A stretch of 64,000 nt of DNA from Dyadobacter sp. (GCF_017744695.1 NZ_JAGIAS010000001.1:773013-837012); one strand, 5' to 3'. Positions 52,233 through 61,323 are shown, counted from the first letter of the stretch. The notes: generated from the sequence alone by a model not told the origin. Program-made: numbers and translations.

Positions 52233-53477
52233 ATGCGACAATCCTGGCTTCCAATCCCGCACGATTCCGACTTTTCGATTCACAACCTGCCTTTCGGCAT
52301 ATTCAGTGACGAGCGCCCTGCCCGCGCGGGACTAGCCATAGGCAATTGGGTCGTAGACCTGGCCGCAGCCTATGCCCTGAATATGTTCCCGCAATACCCC
52401 GAAGCCGGGAATGCATTCCGGAAACCCGTGCTGAACGACCTGATAGCACTCGGCCGCGGTTTTTCCGAATATGTACGTAAAATCATTCAAACAGCATTAT
52501 GCGACGAACAGTCGGACCTGAAACAGCTCGCCGATCACCTGCTTATCCCGCAGAAAAAAGTACAAATGCATATGCCGCTCAAAGTCGGCAACTACACAGA
52601 TTTCTATTCGAGCGAAGAGCACGCATTCAGCGTTGGAAAGCTATTCCGGCCCGACAACCCGCTGTTCCCCAACTGGAAACATCTGCCCGTCGCATACCAT
52701 GGGCGCGCATCTTCCATCGTCGTTTCGGGTACGCCGGTACCGCGCCCCCGGGGCCAGACCGGCCAGGCCAACGGCACGCCGTCCTTCAAACCGACCAACG
52801 CACTGGATTACGAACTGGAACTGGCGTTTGTAGTCGGTAAAGAATCGGTGATTGGCCAGCCGGTTTCCATTGAAGAAGCGGAAGACTACATTTTCGGCAT
52901 GCTGCTTTTCAACGACTGGTCGGCGCGTGACATCCAGCGATGGGAATACCAGCCGCTGGGGCCATTTACGAGCAAGAATTTCGCCTCGGGCGTTTCTCCA
53001 TGGATCGTCACCTGGGAGGCGTTGCAACATTTCCGCATACCCGCACCGGCGCAGCAACCGGAACCGCTTCCTTACCTGGCCCATTACCCGCGTCAGAACT
53101 TCGACCTTTCCTTGTCGGTCAGTATTAACCCCGGAAGTTCGGAGGAATTTTTAGTATGCCAAACCAATGCAAGCGGCATTTACTGGACTGCCGCTCAGCA
53201 AATCGCCCACCATACCGTCACGGGTTGCAACCTGCAAACAGGCGATCTGCTCGCCACCGGAACCATCAGCGGCAGCGGTATTTCCCAGAAAGGCTGCTTG
53301 CTGGAAGCTACCCTGAATGGTACACAGCCTCTCAAACTCCGAGACGGCATTGATCGGCGCTTTCTGGAAGATCACGACGAGGTGATCATGCGTGGCTTTG
53401 GACAAAAGGGCGACGTCAGGGTCGGCTTCGGGGAATTAAGGGGCAAAGTCCTTCCTGCTATCCGTTATTCTTCTTAA
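52233..53477 (+). CDS. fahA: Fumarylacetoacetase
   Basis: A 414-residue enzyme that cleaves fumarylacetoacetate into fumarate and acetoacetate. Landmarks: N-terminal SH3-like domain (FSIHNLPFGIFS), active-site VGNYTDFYSSEEHA, VAYHGRASSIVVSGTPVPRP, metal ligands in LDYELELAFVVGKE and MLLFNDWSARDIQRWEYQPL. 12 bp after phhA, so translated from the same message. The enzyme that would produce its true substrate, maleylacetoacetate isomerase, is not encoded nearby. Confidence 0.95.
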   Translation: MRQSWLPIPHDSDFSIHNLPFGIFSDERPARAGLAIGNWVVDLAAAYALNMFPQYPEAGNAFRKPVLNDLIALGRGFSEYVRKIIQTALCDEQSDLKQLADHLLIPQKKVQMHMPLKVGNYTDFYSSEEHAFSVGKLFRPDNPLFPNWKHLPVAYHGRASSIVVSGTPVPRPRGQTGQANGTPSFKPTNALDYELELAFVVGKESVIGQPVSIEEAEDYIFGMLLFNDWSARDIQRWEYQPLGPFTSKNFASGVSPWIVTWEALQHFRIPAPAQQPEPLPYLAHYPRQNFDLSLSVSINPGSSEEFLVCQTNASGIYWTAAQQIAHHTVTGCNLQTGDLLATGTISGSGISQKGCLLEATLNGTQPLKLRDGIDRRFLEDHDEVIMRGFGQKGDVRVGFGELRGKVLPAIRYSS

Positions 53478-53513
53478 TCGTTCGATCTTTAAAGTAAATC
53501 CCTTTCTTTACCG

Positions 53514-53545
53514 CTTGTAAAAATAAATACCAATTGGTATATTTG
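53514..53545 (+). promoter_or_regulatory. Promoter and palindromic operator of the TetR gene
   Basis: CTTG (53514-53517) and TATATTTG (53538-53545) are 20 bases apart and fit the Bacteroidota -33/-7 consensus; the -7 element is an exact match to TAnnTTTG. A perfect 14-bp palindrome ATACCAATTGGTAT (53527-53540) overlaps the -7 element, a natural place for TetR autorepression. Transcription would start around 53551, at or beside the ATG (53550), so the message may be leaderless. Confidence 0.65.
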
Positions 53546-53549
53546 TTAC

Positions 53550-54152
53550 ATGAACGTAGGAACAACCAAGGCCGAGCGCACCCGGAATTTCATCATCGAG
53601 AAAACCGCCGAGATTTTCAACCGGAAAGGTTATGCGGGTACCTCGATGTCGGACATTACCGAAGCAACCGGCCTCACGAAGGGCAGCATTTACGGAAATT
53701 TCGAAAACAAGGAAGAAGTAGCGCTGGCAGTATTTGAATATAACCGGTCGCTGGTATTCAACACCGTGCAGGCGGAGCTGGAAAAGGCAGAAACTTATTT
53801 TGATAAACTAATGGTATATGGTCACGTGTACAGAGATGTGATCACCAGCGTAGGCAATCGCGGCGGGTGCCCGATCCTGAATACGGCAGTGGAGGCGGAC
53901 GATACCAATGTCCCGCTGCAACTGTGTGCGGCCAAGGCACTATTCAGCTGGAAAAAGAACATCGTCGGGATTATCGAAAAAGGGGCCGAAGCCGGCGAAT
54001 TCCGCCAGGGCGTTAATGCCGAGCAAATGGCGGTTTCCATTATCGCGTTGATCGAAGGCGGCGTAATGTTCTCAAAGGTCACCAACGATTACGGCAACAT
54101 GGATCATGTATTGGCCACGGTACAAGCGCTCGTAAGGGTCATCAAAGCATAA
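53550..54152 (+). CDS. TetR/AcrR-family transcriptional regulator
   Basis: A 200-residue repressor. N-terminal helix-turn-helix: TRNFIIEKTAEIFNRKGYAG, TSMSDITEATGLTKGSIYGN FENKEE. The C-terminal ligand domain contains NRGGCPILNTAVEADDTNVP, a pattern of the AcuR/PsrA-like class. It follows fahA by 72 bp with its own promoter and converges with the metal-efflux operon. The target is probably its own gene; control of the Phe/Tyr operon or of the efflux genes is possible but unproven. Confidence 0.9.
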   Translation: MNVGTTKAERTRNFIIEKTAEIFNRKGYAGTSMSDITEATGLTKGSIYGNFENKEEVALAVFEYNRSLVFNTVQAELEKAETYFDKLMVYGHVYRDVITSVGNRGGCPILNTAVEADDTNVPLQLCAAKALFSWKKNIVGIIEKGAEAGEFRQGVNAEQMAVSIIALIEGGVMFSKVTNDYGNMDHVLATVQALVRVIKA

Positions 54153-54208
54153 TCAACCGACAGTCGCACTGCGGCAGTTCGAATGCCGCAGTGCGACTGT
54201 CGGCTGAT
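54152..54208. terminator. Large inverted repeat between converging genes
   Basis: Perfect 20-bp arms (54157-54176 and 54184-54203; core ACAGTCGCACTGCGGC) around the 7-base loop GTTCGAA, extendable by about five bases with one mismatch. There is no T-run, but the position between the converging TetR and adaptor genes suggests a bidirectional transcription stop or message-protecting hairpin. Confidence 0.7.
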
Positions 54209-54215
54209 CAACAGC

Positions 54216-55370
54216 TTAGTGCCCTTCCTCCTCTTCCGAGTTTTTCAGCTTTGAAAGCAATGCGTAAGCCCCCTTCAAAACGAATTGAGGGCTTTCATTA
54301 CCTCCTGCGGGCATTTTCACTTCTGTAAAACCATTTTCCGAGATGCCTTTGGCAACCTCGACCATATCAAAACTCCTTTCGCCCTTCGGGTCCTTTACAA
54401 AAACATAGGATTTTCCCTCGAAATCGACCACGGCTTCGTCGGGTAATGCATTCACGGGATTCGCACCGGTTTCGATAATAGCTTTCACGAAATTCTGCGG
54501 GAGCAAGCCGTTTTCCTCTTTTTCCAGGTGGCAGTGTACCCGTACGGTTCGATCATCATTAATTTTCTGATTGATGAGGTAAACTTTGGCCAGATCTTCC
54601 TGCGCCGGGTTGTTGCTCACGCGGAACCGCACCAGTTGCCCCAGTTTTATTTTTGGAATATCTTGTTCAAAAACAGACAGTTCCACATGCAAGTGGTCCG
54701 TATCCACGATCTCGAACATTACGTCGGTCGGGTTCACGTATTTACCCAGGTTCACATTCACGACCGTCACCGAGCCTGTGATAGGCGAACGAATGGAAGC
54801 AATACTCGTGATATTCCCCTTTTCCAGCCCGGCCAGATCTACGCCCGCCGTACGTACGCGCTCCTTCAAACCCGCCAACCGCGCACGCAGCATTTTCAGC
54901 TCGGAAGCCGACTGCTGTAATGCTTTTTGCGCATTCACATTCTCTTTGCTGAGGTCGCTTTGGCGCTGGTATTCCTGCTCGGCATATTCCAGCTTGCTGC
55001 GTGTTTCGAGGTAGTCCTGCTGCATAGGGATAAAATCGGGGTTTTCGATCACCGCCAACACCTCGCCTTTTTGCACTTTCATACCCTGCAAAAGTTCCGA
55101 TTTGCGTACAAACCCGCCCAATGGCGCGGAAATACTCACCAGATTCTGCGGCGGAATGTCGATTACCCCGTTGGCAGCGACCGTCCCGCTTAGCTTCCGG
55201 ACAGAAAAACCGCCTGTTTCGACACCGGCCGTTTCATACTGTGCTGCTGTGAGTTCTACATGGCTGGTTTCCTCCGCTGCATGCTCCGCTTCGGCGGCTT
55301 CCTTTTCGTTCCCGGGCTTGCAGGCGGCTATGCCCAGGAGAAACACCAGGCCTATCGCTATATTTTTCAT
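54216..55370 (-). CDS. RND efflux periplasmic adaptor (membrane-fusion lipoprotein)
   Basis: The start is the ATG at 55370 (MKNIAIGLVFLLGIAAC), which opens a lipoprotein signal with the Cys at residue 17; eight codons upstream overlap the transporter gene. The 384-residue protein has the adaptor plan: barrel-sandwich hybrid (LVSISAPLGGFVRKSELLQG, MKVQKGEVLAVIENPDF), a long helical hairpin (YLETRSKLEYAEQEYQRQSD), a second lipoyl half (ITSIASIRSPITGSVTVVNV) and a beta-barrel domain. It links the inner-membrane pump to the outer-membrane channel in heavy-metal efflux (CusB/CzcB role). Confidence 0.92.
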   Translation of the reverse strand: MKNIAIGLVFLLGIAACKPGNEKEAAEAEHAAEETSHVELTAAQYETAGVETGGFSVRKLSGTVAANGVIDIPPQNLVSISAPLGGFVRKSELLQGMKVQKGEVLAVIENPDFIPMQQDYLETRSKLEYAEQEYQRQSDLSKENVNAQKALQQSASELKMLRARLAGLKERVRTAGVDLAGLEKGNITSIASIRSPITGSVTVVNVNLGKYVNPTDVMFEIVDTDHLHVELSVFEQDIPKIKLGQLVRFRVSNNPAQEDLAKVYLINQKINDDRTVRVHCHLEKEENGLLPQNFVKAIIETGANPVNALPDEAVVDFEGKSYVFVKDPKGERSFDMVEVAKGISENGFTEVKMPAGGNESPQFVLKGAYALLSKLKNSEEEEGH

Positions 55371-55383
55371 TGCTATGTTCAGA

Positions 55384-58300
55384 TTACTGCTCATTTAAAA
55401 GATATTCTATTTGAATAACCGATTGATTGTAGACATTCAGCAAATCGAGCCAGTTGAGGCGAATGCTCAATGCCCGGTTCCACGCCTGACCGTATTCGAT
55501 ATACCCTATCTCGCCCGATTCGTAGGCTTTAGTGGCATTGCCTTGAATCGTACCGGCCAACAGGAGCGAACTCGTTTCGTATAGTTCGAGGTTTTGGCGG
55601 GCCGTTTCCAGGTTGCGGATCGCCTGATCCAGGTCGCTTCCCAATCTCAGACGAGCAGTTTCCACCTCGTTTCTCGCCACCTGCTCGCCTATTTGCGAGG
55701 CTTTGATTCTCGCTTTGGAAGCACCATTGAAAATCGGCAACTGCACGCCTACCTGCACACCCTGAAAGCGTTTACCAGAGCCATAGAAGACTTCGCCATT
55801 ACCTGTGTTTTGAAAACCCGTCAGCGACTGGTTGAAATACCCGATATTAAACTCCGGCAAGAGAGCGGCCTTTTGTAGGGCCGTTTGTCTGCTCCCGATT
55901 GCCACCTGCTGTGCGAGATAGCGTAAGTACGGATGCGCGCCCAATGCGGTGGTGTCGGGCGCAGGTACCGCGAGGTTTCTTCGTGTTAGCGAATCGGTTT
56001 CGGCTTCGGCAAGCGTATTGCTGTTTACCAAAGTCTGCAATGCGCGTTGTAAATTGCGCAGATCGCCCTCATTCCGGATCAGTTGCGCACGGACATCGCC
56101 TAGCTGGCTTTGCGCCGTAACATATTCCAGCTGATTCGTTTCTCCGGTTTTGAAACGCATTTCGGCCGCTTTTACAAAACGCCCGGCACGAAGAAGCTCG
56201 GCATCCAGCAGTTTTTGGCGGGATTTGAGCAGAACCTGTTGCTGATAATTGATTTTAACCTCTCTCACCAGTTCCGCTTTGGTAACCTCCATGGCAGCCA
56301 TCGCACCGTTCACTTCCTCGGCCAACAGCGACTTGCGTTTCGCTACCGCCGCGGGGTTCGGCAAATTTTGGGATAAAAGAAAATGGTTGTCAAACTTGAC
56401 ACTATTGTATTGGCCTCCCATCCATGCCAAATCCGTTTTCCCAGGATCGCCGGCCGTTTTCACCATCGCCTGCTGATAACCAATGCGATACAAGTCACCT
56501 TTAACCAACGGATTACGTTCCAATGCCTCGTCAACGGCCTGACGGAGCGTAATTTTGCAGGTCGGCGATACCTGCTGGGCGCTCGCACGATCCGGCCATA
56601 GCATCACCAGCATAACAACAGCCGTCGTTACGGCCATCTTACCGCCCCGGCCTGCTCCCCAGCGCTTTTCGACGATCCCGTACCAAACCGGAAGGACCAG
56701 CAGAGTAAGCAACGTGGCCGACACCAGCCCGCCGATCACCACGGTGGCAAGCGGACGTTGCACCTCCGCCCCCGCGCTCGACGACAAGGCCATGGGTAAA
56801 AACCCGAGCGATGCCACAAGGGCAGTCATCAATACCGGGCGCAAACGTGTATCGGTCCCCTCGAAAATCACTTTGCGTAAATCGGTCTCGCCTGATTTCC
56901 GGAGCAGGTTAAATTCCGCGATCAGTACGATGCCATTTAGCACCGCCACTCCGAACAATGCGATGAAGCCGATCCCGGCCGAAATACTGAATGGCATGTC
57001 GCGAACCCAGAGCGCCAGCACGCCGCCAACCGCCGAAAATGGAATGGCCGTGAGTACCAGCAAGCTTTGCCGCAACGAGTGGAATGTAAAATAGAGTAAT
57101 ACAAAAATCAGCAGCAATGCCACCGGCACCGCGACAGCCAGGCGGCTGTTGGCTTCCTGCAAATTCTGGAACTGTCCGCCATAGGTCACAAAATACCCCG
57201 GCGGCATTTTGATCTCCCGATCGACGCGCCCGCGCAGCTCATTCACTATACTTTCCACATCCCGGCCGCGCACGTTGAATGCCACGGTAATGCGACGTTT
57301 GGCATCCTCGCGCTGGATCTGATTCGCGCCGGCGAGCATTTCGATGGTTGCAATCTGCCCGAGCGGCACTTGCTGACCTTCGGCATTGGTAACAAACAAG
57401 CCACGGACGTCGTCGATACTCCTGCGATCGGCTTTTTGCAAACGTACCACGAGGTCGAAGCGCTTCTCCCCTTCAAAAACCAGCCCCGCGCCAGCGCCGG
57501 CAAATGCGGTATTCAGCGTGCGGTTGGCGTCGGCAACCGGAATGTGAAACTGCGCCAGTTTATCGCGATCGAAGCGCACGACGATCTGTGGCAGGCCTGT
57601 TACGGACTCTATATAAATATCTTCTGCTCCGCGCACTTTGCTCGCCAGCTTGCCTATACGCGCCGCCTGACGTGCAAGTTCGTCGAGATCTTCTCCGAAA
57701 ATTTTGACCGCCACGTCTTGTTTCACCCCCGTCATCAACTCGTTGAAACGCATTTGGATGGGCTGCTGGAAACCGAAGGTAACCCCGGCAATAGACTCTG
57801 AGAGTACCTCCTGCATTTGCTCCGCCAACTCCTCCCTGTTTTCGGCCTTTTTCCAGCGCGATTTTTCTTTCAGGATAACCATCATATCTCCGGCTTCGAC
57901 AGGCATCGGGTCGGTGGGTATTTCGGAAGAGCCGATCTTCCCGACAACTTCCACCACTTCGTCGGGAAAATGCTTTTGCAGTACGGCGGCCGCCTTCCGT
58001 GTGGCGTCGATGGTTTCGGAAAGCGAGCTACCGGTGAGCACGCGCAGTTCTACCGCAAAATCGCCTTCATCCAGCTGCGGGATAAATTCGCCCCCCATGC
58101 GGGAAAAGAGCCAGACACTTCCGCCAAGCAACACGACTGCGACCAACGAAACCAACCGCTTCCTGCGTAGTGCAAAATCCAGCGCCGGCAAGTAAATGCG
58201 CCGGAAAAAGCCGACAATCCGATCGGATATGCCCGGTTTGTATTCGTTTTTCTTGCTCAAAAACAGGGCCGACATCATAGGAACATAAGTTAATGAGAGA

Positions 58301-59769
58301 ATAAATGCACCCAGAATTGCGAAACTGACCGTCTGCGCCATTGGTCTGAACATCTTGCCTTCGATGCCGACCAGTGCCAGTATCGGCAGGTAGACAATCA
58401 GGATAATGATCTCCCCGAACGCAGCCGAATTCCGGATTTTCGACGCCGATTCGTACACTTCGCGGTCCATTTCGTCCTGCGTGAGGCGATGCGTGTACCG
58501 TTTGGAAACAATGTGGTGCAAGGTGGCTTCGACGATAATCACCGCGCCGTCGACGATCAGCCCGAAATCAATCGCCCCAAGGCTCATCAGGTTACCCGAA
58601 ACACCGAAAAGGTTCATCATACTGACCGCAAAAAGCATGGCCAACGGGATCACCGAAGCCACCACCAGCCCGGCCCGCATGTTTCCCAGCAGCAGTATCA
58701 GGACAAAAATGACGATCAGCGCACCTTCGATCAGGTTTTTCGAGACAGTGCCAATCGCATTGTTGACCAGTTTGGTACGGTCCAGGAATGGCTCAATCAC
58801 GACCCCCTCGGGCAAGCTCTTGCGGATCTGCGTAATCCGCTCTTTCACATTACCGATGACCTCCGAAGAATTGGCGCCTTTCAGCATCAACACCAGCCCT
58901 CCTACCACTTCGCCCTCGTCGTTGCGCGTCATGGCGCCATACCGCACGGCACTACCGAAACCGACCTCGGCGACGTCGCGGATAAGTACCGGCAGGCCGG
59001 TTGCTGTTTCTCCCACCTGGATTTTACGAATATCGTCCAGCGAGCCTATCAACCCTTCGCTTCGGATGAAGTAGGCATTGGGTTTCTTGTCGATATAGGC
59101 CCCGCCGGTATTCTGGTTATTTTGTTCCAATGCTTCGAAAATACGGGCAATGGAAATTCCCGCGCTCCGGATCCTCAACGGGTCGATGGCGATTTCATAT
59201 TGTTTCAAAAAACCGCCAAAACTGCTTACATCCGCCACGCCGGAAGTGCCCAGCAGCTGTCGCCGCACGATCCAGTCCTGAATGCTGCGCAGCTCCATAG
59301 GCGAGTACTTGTTTTCAAAGCCCGGTTTGGTATGCAATACATATTGGTATATTTCGCCCAAACCTGTGGTAACGGGCGCCAGGCTCGGCGTTCCTGTGCC
59401 GGGGGGAATCTGCTCCACGGCACTGTGCAACCGCTCCGAAACCTGCGCACGTGCCCAGTAAACGTCAACGTCGTCTTCAAAAACAATGGTTACGACCGAC
59501 AATCCGAAGCGCGAAATCGAGCGGATCTCTTCGGTGTGCGGAATGGTCGCCATCACCGTTTCAACGGGGAAAGTCACCAGCCGCTCCACCTCCTGGGCGG
59601 CCAGCGACGGGCTTGTAGTGATGATCTGCACCTGGTTATTGGTAATATCAGGCACGGCATCAATGGGCAGCCGGGTAAGGGAGTACGCCCCCCAGGCCAC
59701 CAGGGCAAGTGTGAATATTCCGACCACCAGCTTGTTGTGGATCGAAAAATGAATGATTTTATCTAACAT
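55384..59769 (-). CDS. CusA/CzcA-family heavy-metal RND transporter fused to a TolC-like outer-membrane channel
   Basis: A 1461-residue fusion. Residues 1-1040 are a complete RND pump: first helix (VVGIFTLALVAWGAYSLTRL), LPIDAVPDITNNQVQI, the porter loops, the charged helix GAIDFGLIVDGAVIIVEATL typical of metal (not drug) pumps, and the last helix LVSATLLTLLVLPVWYGI. After the cytoplasmic stretch EKRWGAGRGGK, residues 1045-1064 (MAVTTAVVMLVML..ASA) look like an internal signal peptide, followed by a TolC-like channel (1065-1461: LRQAVDEALERNPLVKGDL ... VYNQSVIQIEYLL). The adaptor gene follows. Likely exports Cu, Ag, Zn, Co or Cd. Confidence 0.93.
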   Translation of the reverse strand: MLDKIIHFSIHNKLVVGIFTLALVAWGAYSLTRLPIDAVPDITNNQVQIITTSPSLAAQEVERLVTFPVETVMATIPHTEEIRSISRFGLSVVTIVFEDDVDVYWARAQVSERLHSAVEQIPPGTGTPSLAPVTTGLGEIYQYVLHTKPGFENKYSPMELRSIQDWIVRRQLLGTSGVADVSSFGGFLKQYEIAIDPLRIRSAGISIARIFEALEQNNQNTGGAYIDKKPNAYFIRSEGLIGSLDDIRKIQVGETATGLPVLIRDVAEVGFGSAVRYGAMTRNDEGEVVGGLVLMLKGANSSEVIGNVKERITQIRKSLPEGVVIEPFLDRTKLVNNAIGTVSKNLIEGALIVIFVLILLLGNMRAGLVVASVIPLAMLFAVSMMNLFGVSGNLMSLGAIDFGLIVDGAVIIVEATLHHIVSKRYTHRLTQDEMDREVYESASKIRNSAAFGEIIILIVYLPILALVGIEGKMFRPMAQTVSFAILGAFILSLTYVPMMSALFLSKKNEYKPGISDRIVGFFRRIYLPALDFALRRKRLVSLVAVVLLGGSVWLFSRMGGEFIPQLDEGDFAVELRVLTGSSLSETIDATRKAAAVLQKHFPDEVVEVVGKIGSSEIPTDPMPVEAGDMMVILKEKSRWKKAENREELAEQMQEVLSESIAGVTFGFQQPIQMRFNELMTGVKQDVAVKIFGEDLDELARQAARIGKLASKVRGAEDIYIESVTGLPQIVVRFDRDKLAQFHIPVADANRTLNTAFAGAGAGLVFEGEKRFDLVVRLQKADRRSIDDVRGLFVTNAEGQQVPLGQIATIEMLAGANQIQREDAKRRITVAFNVRGRDVESIVNELRGRVDREIKMPPGYFVTYGGQFQNLQEANSRLAVAVPVALLLIFVLLYFTFHSLRQSLLVLTAIPFSAVGGVLALWVRDMPFSISAGIGFIALFGVAVLNGIVLIAEFNLLRKSGETDLRKVIFEGTDTRLRPVLMTALVASLGFLPMALSSSAGAEVQRPLATVVIGGLVSATLLTLLVLPVWYGIVEKRWGAGRGGKMAVTTAVVMLVMLWPDRASAQQVSPTCKITLRQAVDEALERNPLVKGDLYRIGYQQAMVKTAGDPGKTDLAWMGGQYNSVKFDNHFLLSQNLPNPAAVAKRKSLLAEEVNGAMAAMEVTKAELVREVKINYQQQVLLKSRQKLLDAELLRAGRFVKAAEMRFKTGETNQLEYVTAQSQLGDVRAQLIRNEGDLRNLQRALQTLVNSNTLAEAETDSLTRRNLAVPAPDTTALGAHPYLRYLAQQVAIGSRQTALQKAALLPEFNIGYFNQSLTGFQNTGNGEVFYGSGKRFQGVQVGVQLPIFNGASKARIKASQIGEQVARNEVETARLRLGSDLDQAIRNLETARQNLELYETSSLLLAGTIQGNATKAYESGEIGYIEYGQAWNRALSIRLNWLDLLNVYNQSVIQIEYLLNEQ

Positions 59770-59878
59770 TTCTGATTTAAAATGAATGGATATGCCGCGT
59801 TACACCGGATGCTTGAATGCAACAGGCGAACGACTTGTCCGGTAAACAGCCCACGCGGAACAGCCCGCGGAGCACGGA

Positions 59879-60214
59879 TTATACCCTTTCCTGAGGTGGT
59901 TGCCAGATTCCGGCCATATCGCCGGTATACAGAATCTGGAGATAGGAGAAGCCTGCCGGTGGCATTAGCTGGGAGACAGCGTTTTCGGGTAGAGCGGCAA
60001 CGGTTGTACTGATGGTCACACTCGCGCAACACGCACATATGCAGAAGGGCGAACACAGGTCAAGCGCTTCCTGGTGAGCGTCGGCACCAGCCGCAACGAA
60101 CGCTGTGACTTTCTTGCCGCTGCTATCGGGCAACTGCCGAACCTCGTCCTGGCACGGAATGCAGGAGAGCGCGAGCACGTAAAACGCCAACAGATATGCG
60201 ACAATGACCTTCAT
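59879..60214 (-). CDS. Small cysteine-rich DUF6660-like secreted protein
   Basis: A 111-residue protein with an N-terminal signal (MKVIVAYLLAFYVLALSC) and conserved Cys clusters: SCIPCQDE near the N-terminus and LCSPFCICACCASV in the middle. The end is Pro-rich. This matches the DUF6660 family seen ahead of Bacteroidota metal-efflux genes. The Cys clusters suggest metal binding or sensing in the periplasm. It is the first gene of the DUF6660/CusA-TolC/adaptor set, 109 bp upstream of the pump gene. Role inferred from context only. Confidence 0.75.
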   Translation of the reverse strand: MKVIVAYLLAFYVLALSCIPCQDEVRQLPDSSGKKVTAFVAAGADAHQEALDLCSPFCICACCASVTISTTVAALPENAVSQLMPPAGFSYLQILYTGDMAGIWQPPQERV

Positions 60215-60421
60215 GCCTCAAAAGTAGGAGAAATGCGAATGCAACAGGTAGGCAAAAACAAATTCACGGCAAGTAAGCAATGCATTACCGTTAATCAGCC
60301 GTTAATACCGATAGTAATTTAGTTACTGAAAATATAACATTGACGGGATTACAACGTATTTGCTTTTTTCTAAATTTGACACCATTCCATTCAGTAACCA
60401 ATCGCAAAAACCATCAACACA

Positions 60422-60793
60422 ATGAAAGTAAAGTATTTGCTAACCATGATCCTGGCCGTTACGATCTTCGCAGTAACCGCCAAAAACCTCAAAACAGCCA
60501 ACGACCTTGTCGGAACCTGGAAATATACCGTTTCCAACGTGCCACCAGAGTATGAAACGGGCTTTATGACGTTCGAACAGAAGGACGACAAAACGACCGG
60601 TTACCTCGGCCAGCAGGAGCGTATGGAAATGAAGGAATTGACCATCGACCAGGGCAAAGTGACCTTTAAACTGGATTTCCAGGGCGGTATCCTCACTGTG
60701 ACCATGACGCAGGACGGCGAGAAACTCACCGGTACGATCGTTTCGCAAGACGGCGAATTCCCGATCACGGCCACCAAAGAGCCCGCGAAATAA
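60422..60793 (+). CDS. Small secreted lipocalin-like protein
   Basis: A 123-residue protein with a signal peptide (MKVKYLLTMILAVTIFAVTA). The rest is a beta-rich domain: DLVGTWKYTVSNVPPEYETG, GFMTFEQKDDKTTGYLG, LTIDQGKVTFKLDFQGGILT, and TMTQDGEKLTGTIVSQDGEF, with the GTWK opening typical of lipocalin-like small proteins in Bacteroidota. Function unknown. TAAATTTG at 60371-60378 matches the -7 promoter element 44 bases upstream of the ATG. Confidence 0.75.
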   Translation: MKVKYLLTMILAVTIFAVTAKNLKTANDLVGTWKYTVSNVPPEYETGFMTFEQKDDKTTGYLGQQERMEMKELTIDQGKVTFKLDFQGGILTVTMTQDGEKLTGTIVSQDGEFPITATKEPAK

Positions 60794-60811
60794 GGGTTCT
60801 GCAAATCATTC

Positions 60812-60849
60812 AAAGAGCCGGAAGCATCACTGTTTCCGGCTCTTTTATT
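60812..60849. terminator. Bidirectional terminator
   Basis: Perfect 12-bp arms AAAGAGCCGGAA (60812-60823) and TTCCGGCTCTTT (60834-60845), followed by TATTT. It lies between converging genes and has T-rich ends on both strands, so it can stop transcripts from either side. Confidence 0.9.
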
Positions 60850-60855
60850 TCAATA

Positions 60856-61323
60856 TCACTTCACCCGCACGTACTTCTCGATGTTCAATCGCTCCACACC
60901 GGCCGCTTCCACCTTCTCGACGCCGCGCTGTATCAGCGTATCGTTCTGAATCGAAATCGTGAAGTGAAACTCGTTCCCTTCCCATTCGCGCGCGGTGCAA
61001 TATTCCAGTTTCTCGGTGTAGGCGCTGTCTTTCAGCGTGTAGGCACCGCCGCCGGCCGAGAAGCTCGCAGTAGAATCCTTGCCTTTGTTCAGATCATGCT
61101 GCAAAAAGGCGAAATGACTGCCATTAATGACTTTAATGAAGGAAACTTTCCGGGTATAATCCGTTACCGTCGTGTCGCCCTTTTCGATCAATGTGCCGCT
61201 CAGGAGTTTCCACGTACCTTCGAGTTCCGATGAAGTATTTTTCCGGGCTTGGGCCTGCTCTTTGCGGTCACAGGCTACAAAAAGGGATGCGGTAAGAAAT
61301 AATGCGGTCAAGCGTGTTTTCAT
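60856..61323 (-). CDS. Lipoprotein with lipocalin-like domain
   Basis: A 155-residue protein with a lipoprotein signal (MKTRLTALFLTASLFVAC, Cys18 followed by DRKEQ). The mature part opens ELEGTWKLLSGTLIEKGDTT and has VSFIKVINGSHFAFLQHDL, a pattern of lipocalin-like secreted proteins that occur widely in Cytophagales. Function unknown; probably attached to the outer membrane. It converges with the small lipocalin-like gene at 60422. Confidence 0.8.
   Translation of the reverse strand: MKTRLTALFLTASLFVACDRKEQAQARKNTSSELEGTWKLLSGTLIEKGDTTVTDYTRKVSFIKVINGSHFAFLQHDLNKGKDSTASFSAGGGAYTLKDSAYTEKLEYCTAREWEGNEFHFTISIQNDTLIQRGVEKVEAAGVERLNIEKYVRVK

Noticed and set aside
53550..60214. TetR as the regulator of the metal-efflux operon
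   Set aside because: The genes converge and the only palindrome seen is at the TetR promoter; nothing links it to the start of the efflux genes.
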